From: Hydnum rufescens UP504
Taxonomy: Eukaryota > Basidiomycota > Agaricomycetes > Cantharellales > Hydnaceae
Length of the DNA: 64,000 nt
Assembly (NCBI GenBank): GCA_014904985.1
Contig: MU129153.1
Coordinates: 1 to 64,000 of the forward strand
Direction of reading: 5' to 3'
Notes under the pieces: generated by a model
Database searches by the model: none
What the model saw: only the letters and a program-made list of their open reading frames with translations
Told to the model about the DNA's origin: nothing
Made by a program: the position numbers and the translations under genes
In this document: positions 20,583 through 30,391 of the stretch, one piece after another
Numbering within the stretch: the first letter of the stretch is position 1
How the letters are laid out: each line of letters opens with the position of its first letter

Positions 20583-23154
20583 TTGCGAGTGCTGGAGATC
20601 CCCCCAGGACCCAATGGTCCTGATGAGCTTTGGGGCCCTAAAACATCAGAGCCCGTGGACCCAACTACGTATGACTCAAAGAAACTTGAAGAACTCATAG
20701 ATATCGCTCCAGATGCCCCTCCAGACATAAAAGCAAAGACTCTGGCTCTGATCAAAAAGCATATCCAGGTGTTTGGGTTCGACGATTGCCTGGGGACATT
20801 GGAAACAATTGCCAAGATCCACATGAAGGAGGAGGCCCACCCTGTGTCCATGCCTATGTATGGGGCTTCTCCAGCGAAAAGACAAGTAATCGATGAGCAA
20901 ATGGACAAGTGGATCCGTCAGGAGGTGGTGGAACCTTTGAAAAGTCCCTGGGCCACCCCTGTAGTTATAGTATATCAAAATGGGAAGCCAAGATTCTGTG
21001 TAGACTACAGGAAACTCAATGCCATGACTATACCCAATGAATTCCCGATCCCTCAACAAATGGAGATCCTGCAAGCCCTGTCAGGATTGCAGGTCTTGTC
21101 TGCCCTTGATGCGCTGGCGGGATTCCATCAGATGATGATAGACAAGGAGGATAAAGAGAAAACAGCCTTCCATTCTCACTGAGGGCTCTGGCAATTCAAA
21201 CGAATGCCCTTTGGCCTCAGGAATGGCCCCTCAATCTTTCAGAGGATGATGCAATCTATCCTCGCCCCATTCCTATGGATATTCTCACTGGTGTACATAG
21301 ATGACATCATAGTGTATTCAAAATCATATGAGGAGCACCTGGAGCACCTCAACCAAGTCCTACAGGCATGTGCTGAAGCTAAACTAACCTTGGCTCCCAA
21401 GAAGTGCCACTTCATGTACACTTCTATCCTACTACTGGGGCAAAAGGTCTCCCGACTTGGGTTGTCGACCCACAAGGAAAAGATCAAGGCTGTTACAGAC
21501 CTAGCCCACCCCCATAATAGAGCAATGCTGCAAACATTCCTGGGGATGGCCATTTACTTCTCGCACTTTATACCACACTACTCAGAGCGAGCAGCACCAT
21601 TATTTGAACTACTACGAAAAGGCACAAGCTGGACTTGGGGGGCGGAGCAAGAATGAGCCTTCAAAGATGTCAAAGAAGGGCTGGTCTCAGCCCCCATGCT
21701 TGGTCACTTGATTCCAGCTAGGCCGTATCATATATATTCCGATGCATCGGACATAGCCATAGGGGCCAGTCTACAACAAATCCAGCCAATAGCAATGAGA
21801 AATCTGAAGGGTACGAAAATATATGATAAAATCCTGGCTGCTCATGCAAAAGGCAAGCCTGTCCCGAAAATAGCTCATCAAGCCTCGAAGAATACAAACG
21901 ATGTGCCTGACCCCAGCCCCTGGCCGAGAATGTGGAAGACACGATAGTGCATGTAGAATGAGTATGGATGCCTTTGGTCTGGTTTAAACCTTGGGAACCT
22001 GGGTTTAAACCTAAACCAGACCCAGGTCTGGTTCCATTGGGGTCAGGTTTCATTCAATTTTCCTCTGGTCTGGTTTAGGTTTTGCCCTTGCCCTGAATCC
22101 AAAACCTGGTTCAAACCCAGGTTTAAACCTGAACCTGAAAGGTAGAGTGTACCTTCCAGTCTATGTACTTTCACCCTTATTTCTCCACATATTATCATTA
22201 TCATCCTTCTATACATTCAATTCCAGAAGTAAACCTAGCAATTTGCACACAGTACTGTAATTTCAGAGTCAAAAGTTGCATGACTCTGGAATCTAATGGG
22301 GTAATCTGTGCAGGTTACAAAGCACATGGCTCTGGGATCAAATCTGGAGATTTGCACAGGTTACTGTAACTCAGTCTAGGGTCACATGACACAATTTAGT
22401 TAGCTAAGTTCCATCCCCTGGAGATATGTAAGCAGAAAATTGATGTGAAGGAGGGGTGTGAATGAGATATGAATGGAAAATGGGATGCAAAGGAAGTGGT
22501 CAATGCAAAGACTCACACAGAGAGTCCAGATAGTCTGTAGTACTTACTAAAATGTTTTGCTTCTCCTATATCTCAGGTTTCAGGTTTAAACCTGGTTTAA
22601 ACCCAAACCAAACCACTCTGGAACCAAACCTCAGGTCAGGTTCAGGTTTTGCCCTCATGGGTGATTTCAGGTTCAGGTCTGGTTTAGGTTTTGCCCAAAT
22701 TGGCAAAAACCGAACCAAAACCAAACCTAGGCATCCCTAAGAACAAGTAATTGCCTACTGGAGTAGGTCCGTCAAGTCTGCTGAATGAAACTATTCAGCA
22801 ATGGAGAGAGAAGCCCTAGGGGTTAAGGAAGTGCTAGTGCATTTCCAACCCTTCATTGAAGGCGAGAAAAACATTGTGATTATGAATCATGCAGCCCTGA
22901 AATGGGCCAGGATGTATGAAAATGCCAACAGATGTCTCATGGCCTGGGGGGCAGTATTTGTGGCATATCCAGGCCTGGATATAGTACACAGAGCAGGCAT
23001 TGTTCACTCCAACGTCGACCCCCTCTCAAGGCTACAACAGGTTCTGCCACATCAATCGCCTGTGGAAGATAGCTCCCCCTCCCTGCCAACTCAGCTCCCA
23101 ATGCAACCAATGTACACATGGGAAGACATAGTAGAGAGGAAGCCTGCCAAGTGA
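20583..23154 (+). pseudogene. Gypsy-1 reverse transcriptase and RNase H, interrupted
   Basis: RT blocks in order: WIRQEVVEPLKSPWATPVV, KPRFCVDYRKLNAMT, FPIPQQMEILQALSG, SALDALAGFHQM, QFKRMPFGLRNGPSIFQR, and the catalytic VYIDDIIVYS (near 21,290-21,320). They are followed by LGQKVSRLGLSTHKEKI and TFLGMAIYFSHFIPHYS. RNase H starts with YHIYSDASDIAIGASLQQIQ. After EDTIVHVE an hAT-like element is inserted (21,963-22,739), and RNase H resumes with VIAYW and EREALGVKEVLVHFQPFI, ending HSNVDPLSRL. TGA stops at 21,181 and 21,654 and at about 22,783, plus a frameshift near 21,900, disable it. Gypsy-2 gives the uninterrupted comparison at 38,633-40,276. Confidence 0.88.
21963..22739. mobile_element. 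non-autonomous hAT-like element, 777 bp
   Basis: The ends read TATGGATGCC and GGCATCCCTA, and the flanks are agaatgag (21,955-21,962) and agaacaag (22,740-22,747), an 8-bp duplication with two transitions. The ends have dense subterminal GGTTTAAACCTGAACCTG-like repeats in both orientations, common in hAT elements. No coding frame. A second copy, split by an LTR, is at 51,797-53,305. It interrupts RNase H of Gypsy-1. Confidence 0.8.
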
Positions 23155-24613
23155 GTGGCATTCCTTTCCACCTGAGCGCAGAGCAAGAAGCAAGGTCTCC
23201 AGCAGGAAGGGAAGGCTACCGCTGGCGCAACAGATGAGATAGAGTTGGCTGTGCAGTGAAGAGCCAGAACAACGAACCCCTGGGCTGAGAACACATGCCA
23301 TGAACGCTAGACATCGAGATCAGCCCCCAAAGAATAGAAGCCTTCATTCAAGGATACCAAGTGGACCCCAGCTTCCAGCAACCATGGAGCAAAGCGGCAG
23401 AAGACAAATCAGAGCTCTTGGCAGCCCAGAGATTTTATAAGTCCAAAGAAGGACTTCTGATCTTCTGAGATGCAGATTGGGTAGCCCGACTATGTGTGCT
23501 GAAGTCAGAAATACACAGGATACTCAAGGAATCACATGAGTCACCCTGGGAAACTGCCCACACAGGATCCTCATGGCTATTTCACAAGCTTGCCATGCGA
23601 TTCTATTGGCCCAAGATGTGGGTGGACGTAGTCGACTACACTAAGACATGTGATGTCTGCCAGAAGATTAAATCAGACAAACAAGGACTGATGGGAAAGC
23701 TATGTCCCCACGCCATCCCACTACTCCCGTTCGAAGTAGTGACCCTAGACCTCATTACGGGCCTCCCAAAGTTGGAGGGGCATGATGCAGTGCTAGTGAT
23801 AGTGGACAAACTTACCAAATTCATCCAATACATCCCCACCTCCTCAAGCTTAAAACAGGAGGCTTCGCCAGGATGTTCATCCAGCATGTCATCCTGAAAT
23901 ATGGTCTCCCAAGGCAGATGATCATGGACCGGGACACCAGGTGGTCCCGATCCTTTTGGGCATCAGTGGCCAAACACCTCGAGCTGGATCTACTCCTCTC
24001 GACATCCCATCACCCACAGATGGATGGACAAACAGAAAAGGCCAATGACATGCTCAAAGTGGCACTACATGCTTACACAGCCGGGAATCACAGTTCTTGG
24101 GCCCAGTGGCTAGGAACTCTCATGATGGCCCACAACTCAATGCCCCATTCCTCCACCGGTTATTCACCCTTCTTCCTTTTACACAGGTACTCCCCAAGAC
24201 TAAGGTGACTGCTATGGACCCAATGGGAAGGGGCATCAAACAGATGGAGCTGGATAACGCAGCTGCCTCTTCATTCGTAGGGGAGATGGAAGCCCATCAT
24301 CCATCATTCACTAGCTTGGGACACCCTAGCAAGAGCCCAAGCCAGGCAAGCAAAAGCCTATAATTTGTGGAGGTGCAACGAAGAATTCAAGGAAGGGGAT
24401 GAGGTTCTAGTGAACCCCCACTCCCTCGAGCTGATCAATGTGCAAGGCATGGGGAGGAAGCTAGTCCAACAATGCATTGGGCCATTTCAGATCTTGGAAA
24501 AGATAAATCCCATAGTCTACCATGTGAATATACCCCCTGAATATAAGATGCACCCGATCATAAATATACAGCATCTAGTAAAATACCACTGTGACAAGCA
24601 AGATGACGGATGA
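23155..24613 (+). pseudogene. Gypsy-1 integrase
   Basis: After a linker (ISPQRIEAFIQGYQVDPSF) the frame has an HHCC zinc-binding region (SHESPWETAHTG then TCDVCQKIKSDKQG). Catalytic-core blocks follow: FEVVTLDLITGLPKLEGHD (first D), then after a frameshift near 23,870 MDRDTRWSRSFW (second D) and HHPQMDGQTEKANDMLKV (catalytic E). The C-terminal domain EGDEVLVNPHSLELINVQG...GPFQILEKI ends at 24,613. Stops and frameshifts make it non-functional. Integrase inserts the cDNA with the 5-bp duplication seen around the element. Confidence 0.85.
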
Positions 24614-24859
24614 GCCAGGCTCCCCGAGCTAAGAGAACTGGCAAAGGAAGAAGAATACAAAGTAGAGAAAATCATAGGACACCGCTACAATTGGTTGAGG
24701 AGAAGGAGGGAGTACCTAGTGAGGTGGAAAGGGTATGGGCCTGAGCATGACACGTTCGAGCCTGAGCCAGGGCTATGGAACACCTTTTCTTGCCTCAGGG
24801 AGTACCACAGGACCCTGGAAGAACGTGGCAGTGAAAATGAGGACTCCACAAGGCTGTAG
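24614..24859 (+). pseudogene. Gypsy-1 chromodomain
   Basis: After a TGA (CGA would be Arg) the polyprotein continues EEEYKVEKIIGHRYNW, REYLVRWKGYGPEHDTFEPE and CLREYHRTLEE. This is the chromodomain fold: aromatic Y, then W-K-G-Y-x-x-x-x-D/N-T-W/F-E-P. In chromoviruses it binds modified histones and steers integration to silent chromatin. Confidence 0.85.
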
Positions 24860-26102
24860 TAGAGTTCCCCACTTATACATTCCTCCTGGCACTCACAGAT
24901 TCCCTCTTTTCCCTTTTTCCTCTCTCTCTCTCTCTTCCTCTTCTTCTCTCCTCAACCTCAGTCTCAACCTCCACTTCGATCTCAACCCTAATGCAGCAAC
25001 CAGGAGCTCGCAGACATAGGGGTATCAGACATGGGCACCACTACACAATGCCTGGAGATAATACGGACCCTATGGACCTCCACTACACCCAGTACAGGGA
25101 TGAGGAGGACAACCCCGAACGTCATCCTGCTGAATATCTCTCGACCCAATGGTGTGCCCGCTTCTTCATATACCATCTCACTGCCTTGAACCTTGCCAGG
25201 CCCTACCCTTGCATTCAGGGATTGCCCCTGTTCACAAGTGACCCCTATGGCTACCGATGGGAGCATCTAGACGAGTGGGGACAGCTAGGGAAGTTCAAAT
25301 GGACATACTGAACTCAACTGCTTCCTAAAGTCTATGCCTTCCCACTGCATCAGGCCTTTATTCCCCTTGATGTCCCACAGTTCAACTTCGATCCACATAT
25401 CCATCTCCTACAGTCACGAGGACCGAACCCCAACCTGCATTCCCTCTCACTAAAAATTCCTCAAAGAGGTTCAGGTGGCCGGAGAGATGATGCTACAGTG
25501 CATAAGATGGATAGACCAAGTGATGGCCCACTTCCACATCATCCTGCCATCCAGCCACAACCAGGACTGGCACTTCGGGCCATCCTGGCAGTACCTCCTC
25601 CAGCAAGGAACGACCCCAGCCCCTGCATGGAAAGCAGCCCACATCGCACAGGAGCTCAGGAGGTGTGTACTTGACACTACCGGATTCGTGACTCTTGCCT
25701 TCTGGGTCATTCTCTACCTACTCTGTTTCAAGGAATGATTCTGACCCCCATGCTTCAGGACTACAATGTGCCTTACAGGCCTGATCGTCTCCACCCACAA
25801 CTGTCATTCCATCCTCATCGGAAGGGGACTTGCAGAATTAGGGGCCCCCGTGTGGTCAATGGCTATAGAAAATGAAACCCCTAACCTTGAACTTTACCCC
25901 CATGGCACCACACAGTACTCACCCCTATGGACTGATGCAGAGAAGGACATCAAGGCCAGGCACCCCCATCAGGACTTACAGGATGCCTATGTGCAAAAAT
26001 TGATCTGTGAGTCCTTTGAGAAACGTCTGACAGACTTGGGGCACCAATGACTCGTGAATCCACCGGAGGAAATATGGGTGATGGAGAAGGGGCACCCACA
26101 GG
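24860..26102 (+). pseudogene. Gypsy-1 extra ORF region after the chromodomain, unrecognised
   Basis: Three plus-strand frames follow pol. 24,991-25,311 includes EYLSTQWCARFFIYHLTAL and FTSDPYGYRWEHLDEW. 25,475-25,738 ends in a hydrophobic segment, FVTLAFWVILYLLCF. 25,766-26,050 includes NCHSILIGRGLAELGAPVW. They are separated by stops and frameshifts but read as one decayed coding block of about 1.1 kb. It occupies the position where some Gypsy elements hold env or other accessory genes; I recognise no domain and do not claim env. Gypsy-2 also has coding-like sequence after its chromodomain (35,466-37,259). Confidence 0.45.
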
Positions 26103-26663
26103 TGTAATATAGTGTATTACATAAGGGAGTTCAGACTCAAAGTCATGTATATATGGCAGATGCCAAGATTGAATAGATAACTTTTGCCTGGACCTCTATG
26201 CCTAGCGAGAACCGTGAACCCTCTTGCCTCTTATCTCTTGTCTCTGCTGCTTCTATCTGGATATCTTGCTGGCCCCTAGTAGCCATCAATACTAGCTCTT
26301 TCCCTGGCTCTGGACTTGTGCCTTGGGACTCTGGCAGGGAAAGCAGTAAGCAGGATCACCCTTCCTCTTACTGATCCCCTTCCTCTCCTTAGGTAGTGAC
26401 TGTGCCACTTGGCCAGTCACTACTTTACTATCTTTCACCATCCTCCCATTCCATCTACAACCTTTTCTCCTGTGCTCAGGGCAAAGCCAGTGCTTAGCCC
26501 TGTGTGCAGCTCCTCCACCCAAAGCCAGTGCTAAGGGTGGTGTGATTACCCTTTCACCATCTTATCCCCCTATTCCCTCCCATCTGGCTCCCAACCTGTT
26601 GACTCTGCTTTGTCCAAGTACGACAACGAGTGCCCTCCTGAATCTGGGAGGCACTTCATTACA
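26103..26663 (+). mobile_element. LTR of the TGTAATATAGTG family
   Basis: Begins TGTAATATAGTGTATTACAT and ends GCACTTCATTACA (561 bp). It matches the reverse-oriented solo LTR at 1,571-2,118 and a fragment at 50,455-50,547. The flanks (acagg and gcggg) are not a duplication, so this is either a recombined junction or an LTR shared by two joined elements. A purine-rich stretch (GATGGAGAAGGGGC) just upstream would fit a 3' LTR. Confidence 0.75.
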
Positions 26664-29549
26664 GCGGGACATGAAGACGACTGGCCCTTACTACTGTCAT
26701 CATCCTTCCTATTTCTGCGCGCCGCAAGGTCCCCCCAAGGAGAACTATCTGGAGGGCCTTGTGCACTGGCTATCGCATGCCCACGAAGGAGGCTACTTGC
26801 CCATTCTGAACAAGCTCCAAGAATGTCTGGGCCTGGAGACATTGTCGCTGACCAAATGGGCTGACCATGAAGACGCTATCCCTCCCCCTTCACTGCTATC
26901 CCAAAACTACCCGATATGTCAGGAATGGGTGGAACGTAGAGGATTTGAGTGGCACCAGCATGAATCGGTCCCTGAACCACAGCTGTGATACAAGCTAGCA
27001 GCACAATTAATGGATCCAGCTCTACAGTCCTATGGCGCCCCCTCCCACACTATTCCCTTGCATCAAAGACTACGATCCATACGTCATGGCAGCCACAGGG
27101 TCCCTGCAACAACCACACCCCAAATCACCACCAGAGTGATGCGTTAGGCCCTGCGCGAACATCGTCACCTACCCAGAAGAGGAACTGGCGCCCTATGAGG
27201 ACAATGAACAATCCTCTGCCCCTGACTTCACCTTGCCCGAGGACGCCAATCCCCCAACCCATGACTCTTCAGGGATGGCAACTGAACCTGCCAAAGAAGA
27301 GGACCCAGATGACGTCTGGGGACCACTGGATATGCGAACAGACCAATTCCCAGTGGAATTCTACCCATTTGTGTACCTGAAGTCAGAAGGATGCTTAGAG
27401 GAGGAATTACTCAAACGATATGGCTCAGGGGTTAAGCAATGGCTCTATGAGGAGCCCTGTCTCACTCTCGTCTTCATGGAATGAGATTGTGCACGTAGGG
27501 CATTGGAAAGTCAAAAATTAGCTGCCAAGTTCTATCCCTCCGAGCCCTCAGCACAAGCGCGGCGATATGATGAAAGTCTCTACCACCCCTGGAGCCCAGA
27601 AGTCTTGGAATGAGTACTCGAGGTACTATCTGCAAGGATCCGTGAGAGACTAGAGCTCTGCCCACCCCCTCAACCTATCCTAGTAAAAGGCAGCCCCTTG
27701 TGACCCCCGGGTGCAAACTTCAAATCTGCTGATCTAATTAAGCTTTTCCATGCTAATGGCCCCCACAGGTTCCAGGGCTATCTCAGAGTTTAATGTCCAG
27801 GTACCTTCTCACACCGAAGGAGATCCTGACACTCTTCGCCAGATGAGTCGAGTATCTATGCCTACTCATGGCTTTCAACGCTGTTGGAGGGATAAAATCC
27901 CATTACATACATACCTCATCCAGGCCAACTACCTCCTCAAACAAATCCATTTTTCTACATTTCTCTCGTATCCACACTCGTTATTCCTCTGGCCATCAAA
28001 TAGCATGGATTCACATCCCAGGATCTGTGGTCCTTTTTACTTTTCCTCCACCCTATATATGAGACAATTATTTGTCCATCCTTGGCACTTCAACAGGCCA
28101 TCCAATTTGTACTTATTTCCAAGCCAGTTCAACCAGGCTATAGCAATTCAACTTGCTTACTTTTGTCCATCTATTGTATCACCATTGGCATATCCAATTG
28201 CCTCAAGGGCAGTATTTGACCTTGGATTACGTAACACAACTCCCACTTTGACTTGTGGACTTGTCACATGTTGAATAGGGGCTATTCCAATACTCTCAAG
28301 GAGTACTTCACGAATATCTCCACCAATTTTGATCGGATCGACTCGGCAAGACAGCTCCCGAAAAGCTACAATCAATACCTGTTTAACGGTACCAAACACG
28401 TGTTTATCGGATGAGAACTGCATCCTCCAGGTTGATTTTACCTCATGCTCCAGACTATTCTTCGGTATTTCGCAAATCACTCCATCAGTTTTGATCTGAT
28501 TCGTTCGAAGCGACCACCCCTGGAAAGATGCTGAAAATCCGCATCGAATGGTACCAAGGGCAAAACGAGCGGATTAGAACTCGGCGTTCTGTAATTTAGT
28601 CTCCCCATGGCTCATTTCACTTTTACCTCCGCTTTTCTGATTACTAAAGGCAATTATGGTTCCGGCACCCTATGTCCGATGGAGGGTACATCCAGGGCGA
28701 CCAGTCCCATCTTCTCCTAAGGGATTTTGTTCAGTAGGAGAGGAGGAATACCTTGGTTAAGCCATATTCCCCTATTCTGACTTGTTGATTGAATATCTCC
28801 TTCAGTTTTGAAGCTTTTGACTTTATTTCTTTTTCATAATTTTCGCCTTAATCCCACCTTTCCGCCGGTTACCATATCATTTTTCTGTTATGTATATTAA
28901 GTGCAGGAGATGCGAATTTCTAGGGTCTTTCCCCCCCCCATCTCCAGTTGAAAAGCTAGTTGAACTGCTGCTGGTGTTAGGGTAAATTCCACATCTCAAA
29001 CCCAACTTATCACACTTTTGATAGGCTCTCAAGAGGAGGACCTAGGGTGTGATTCCCTGATTTAACAACCCCTTCATTTATTGTCTAGATAGGCTCTGTC
29101 TATACAGGACAATTCTACCTGTCCAAAGACCCTTCCTTCCCTCGGACCCTAATGTTCGGATTGGCCCCATGATCCCCATTCCTTGTCCTCATTTCCATTT
29201 CACAGACTGTGGCTGGATTCATCTTCTGTTTCCCGCTTACAATGCCAAGGAATTACTCAAGGCCATGCAAAAATTGGATTCGCTACTTAGGAGGCACCTA
29301 TCCTACCAGGACCCCATTAAGTTCAATGTCCAGATACCTTTCAGGGGCCACCACTGGACTACGCTTGAATGGCTCGCCTGAGCTACCCCAGAAGTCGATC
29401 CCACTTCCCTTACCGCTCGCGGCACTTACATGGGTGAGCAATTCTGGTGGAATGGATGGTTCAAGTGTTACAAGATCATGCTGGAGGATCTAGATCTCAA
29501 GGACATGGGCGTCCTCCCAATAGAATCCTGATGCCATGCTGGGGGGCAC
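26664..29549 (+). pseudogene. coding-like 3' region of Gypsy-1, split by a solo LTR, unrecognised
   Basis: Plus-strand frames include 26,670-26,988 (LEGLVHWLSHAHEGGYLPIL, ECLGLETLSLTKWADHEDAI) and 27,233-27,484 (DDVWGPLDMRTDQFPVEFYP, ELLKRYGSGVKQWLYEEP). After the LTR at 27,882-29,241 comes a block ending FWWNGWFKCYKIMLEDLDL and a TGA just before the purine tract at 29,541. The blocks look protein-coding but match no domain I know. Whether they belong to the same element as the pol genes upstream is uncertain, because the LTR at 26,103 lies between them. Confidence 0.4.
27882..29241 (+). mobile_element. solo LTR of the Gypsy-3 family (TGTTGGAGGGATAAAA)
   Basis: Begins TGTTGGAGGGATAAAATC and ends CCCGCTTACA; about 1.36 kb. 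It aligns with the 5' LTR of Gypsy-3 (55,465-56,825) and with 34,100-35,465. The middle (28,260-28,560) carries degenerate ~180-bp repeats built around CATCAGTTTTGATC and CGCATCGAATGGTACCA. Target duplication is unclear: aacgc on the left against aatgc if the right border is moved by one base. Confidence 0.75.
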
Positions 29550-30125
29550 TGTAATATAGGGCCATACTACATAGAGTATGTACAAGTTCTGTCCCCTCTA
29601 GTACCTTATGTAATAGCAGCCGCAAGGATTCTAAGTCCCAGGTGCGCCGGAATCAAATCACTCTTTTGCCCAGACTTTGTAGCCCCCACTCGAACTGTGA
29701 AACCAACATAGCCACGCAACAACTACACAACCAAGTCGCGCAACGAAGCAACCACATCAAGACCCATGATCTGTTGCCACAGAGCACAGGGCAGAGACGG
29801 ATAAGGGAGTCGCATATGAGTGCGACTCAGTTAGGTAAGTACACTCCTCTAGTGTACTCGCTAACTACCCTTCCCCCCATAGATAGTAGCTGAGCCCTTT
29901 GGCCAGCTACTACCATCTCCCCATTCCCATTCCCTCCTCTCCTCTCACTTCTCCCCCATCCGAAGCGAAGCCAGTGCTTAGCTTCGCTCACGGCCCTCCC
30001 ACTCAAAGCCAGTGCTTAGAGCGGTTGGACTACTTTCCTCCTTCTGTTCACAGGTCCCTCAAATCCGCCTCATCTAACAACGACAAATACTGTGGTCCCT
30101 TGAAGTTGAGGACCACATTATTACA
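29550..30125 (+). mobile_element. Gypsy-1 3' LTR
   Basis: 576 bp, TGTAATATAGGGCC to CATTATTACA, followed by the target duplication cttgg. It contains the N-terminal part of the LTR-initiated ORF (ATG at 29,899). Differences from the 5' LTR are mostly C/T and G/A. Confidence 0.9.
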
Positions 30126-30391
30126 CTTGGAGTGTTGCAGCAATAGCCCGAACTTGCACATGACACATTGTGTGATTTCAGATTGCTTTGGCAGTAGTTG
30201 TAGCCAGAAGATGAGAAACAGGTGCCATATACACAATAGATCAATATGATACTAGGGCTAGTACTGTAGACAAGATTCACTATGAACAAATATTCGGTGT
30301 TACCCAAGAGTGAAGGGGAAAGATTCTTGGCAAGATTTGGGGTGTGATTTTTGGGACAAATTCAAGTGAATCTCCACAGCCAAATGGACCC

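Larger units (their letters stand above)
8879..30125 (+). mobile_element. Gypsy-1: full-length chromodomain Ty3/Gypsy retrotransposon with nested insertions
   Basis: It is bounded by LTRs starting TGTAATATAGGGCC and ending CATTATTACA, with the 5-bp direct repeat cttgg on both sides (8,874-8,878 and 30,126-30,130). The internal order on the plus strand is gag-like ORFs, zinc knuckle, protease, RT, RNase H, integrase, chromodomain and extra 3' ORFs, which is the chromovirus order. A purine-rich tract (GCTGGGGGGCAC) precedes the 3' LTR. It carries at least five later insertions and many in-frame TGA stops, so it is not active. It landed in the Harbinger nuclease gene. Confidence 0.9.
5861..30391. 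mobile_element. Harbinger/PIF DNA transposon, split by Gypsy-1
   Basis: Both ends carry the inverted repeat GGGTCCATTTGGCT (5,861 and, reversed, ending at 30,391), with weaker similarity continuing to about 39 bp. The flanks are the 3-bp direct repeat tta (5,858-5,860 and 30,392-30,394), the TWA target typical of PIF/Harbinger. Inside are the two genes this superfamily needs: a SANT/Myb-like protein (plus strand) and a DDE nuclease (minus strand). With Gypsy-1 (8,879-30,125 plus one TSD) removed, the element is about 3.3 kb. It inserted into an intron of hairpin element copy 3, close to the TTAACTAAC branch point. Confidence 0.9.

Noticed and set aside
24991..27500. Extra 3' ORFs called env
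   Set aside because: No signal peptide, no clear fusion or transmembrane layout beyond one hydrophobic stretch, and no recognised motif; left as unrecognised.
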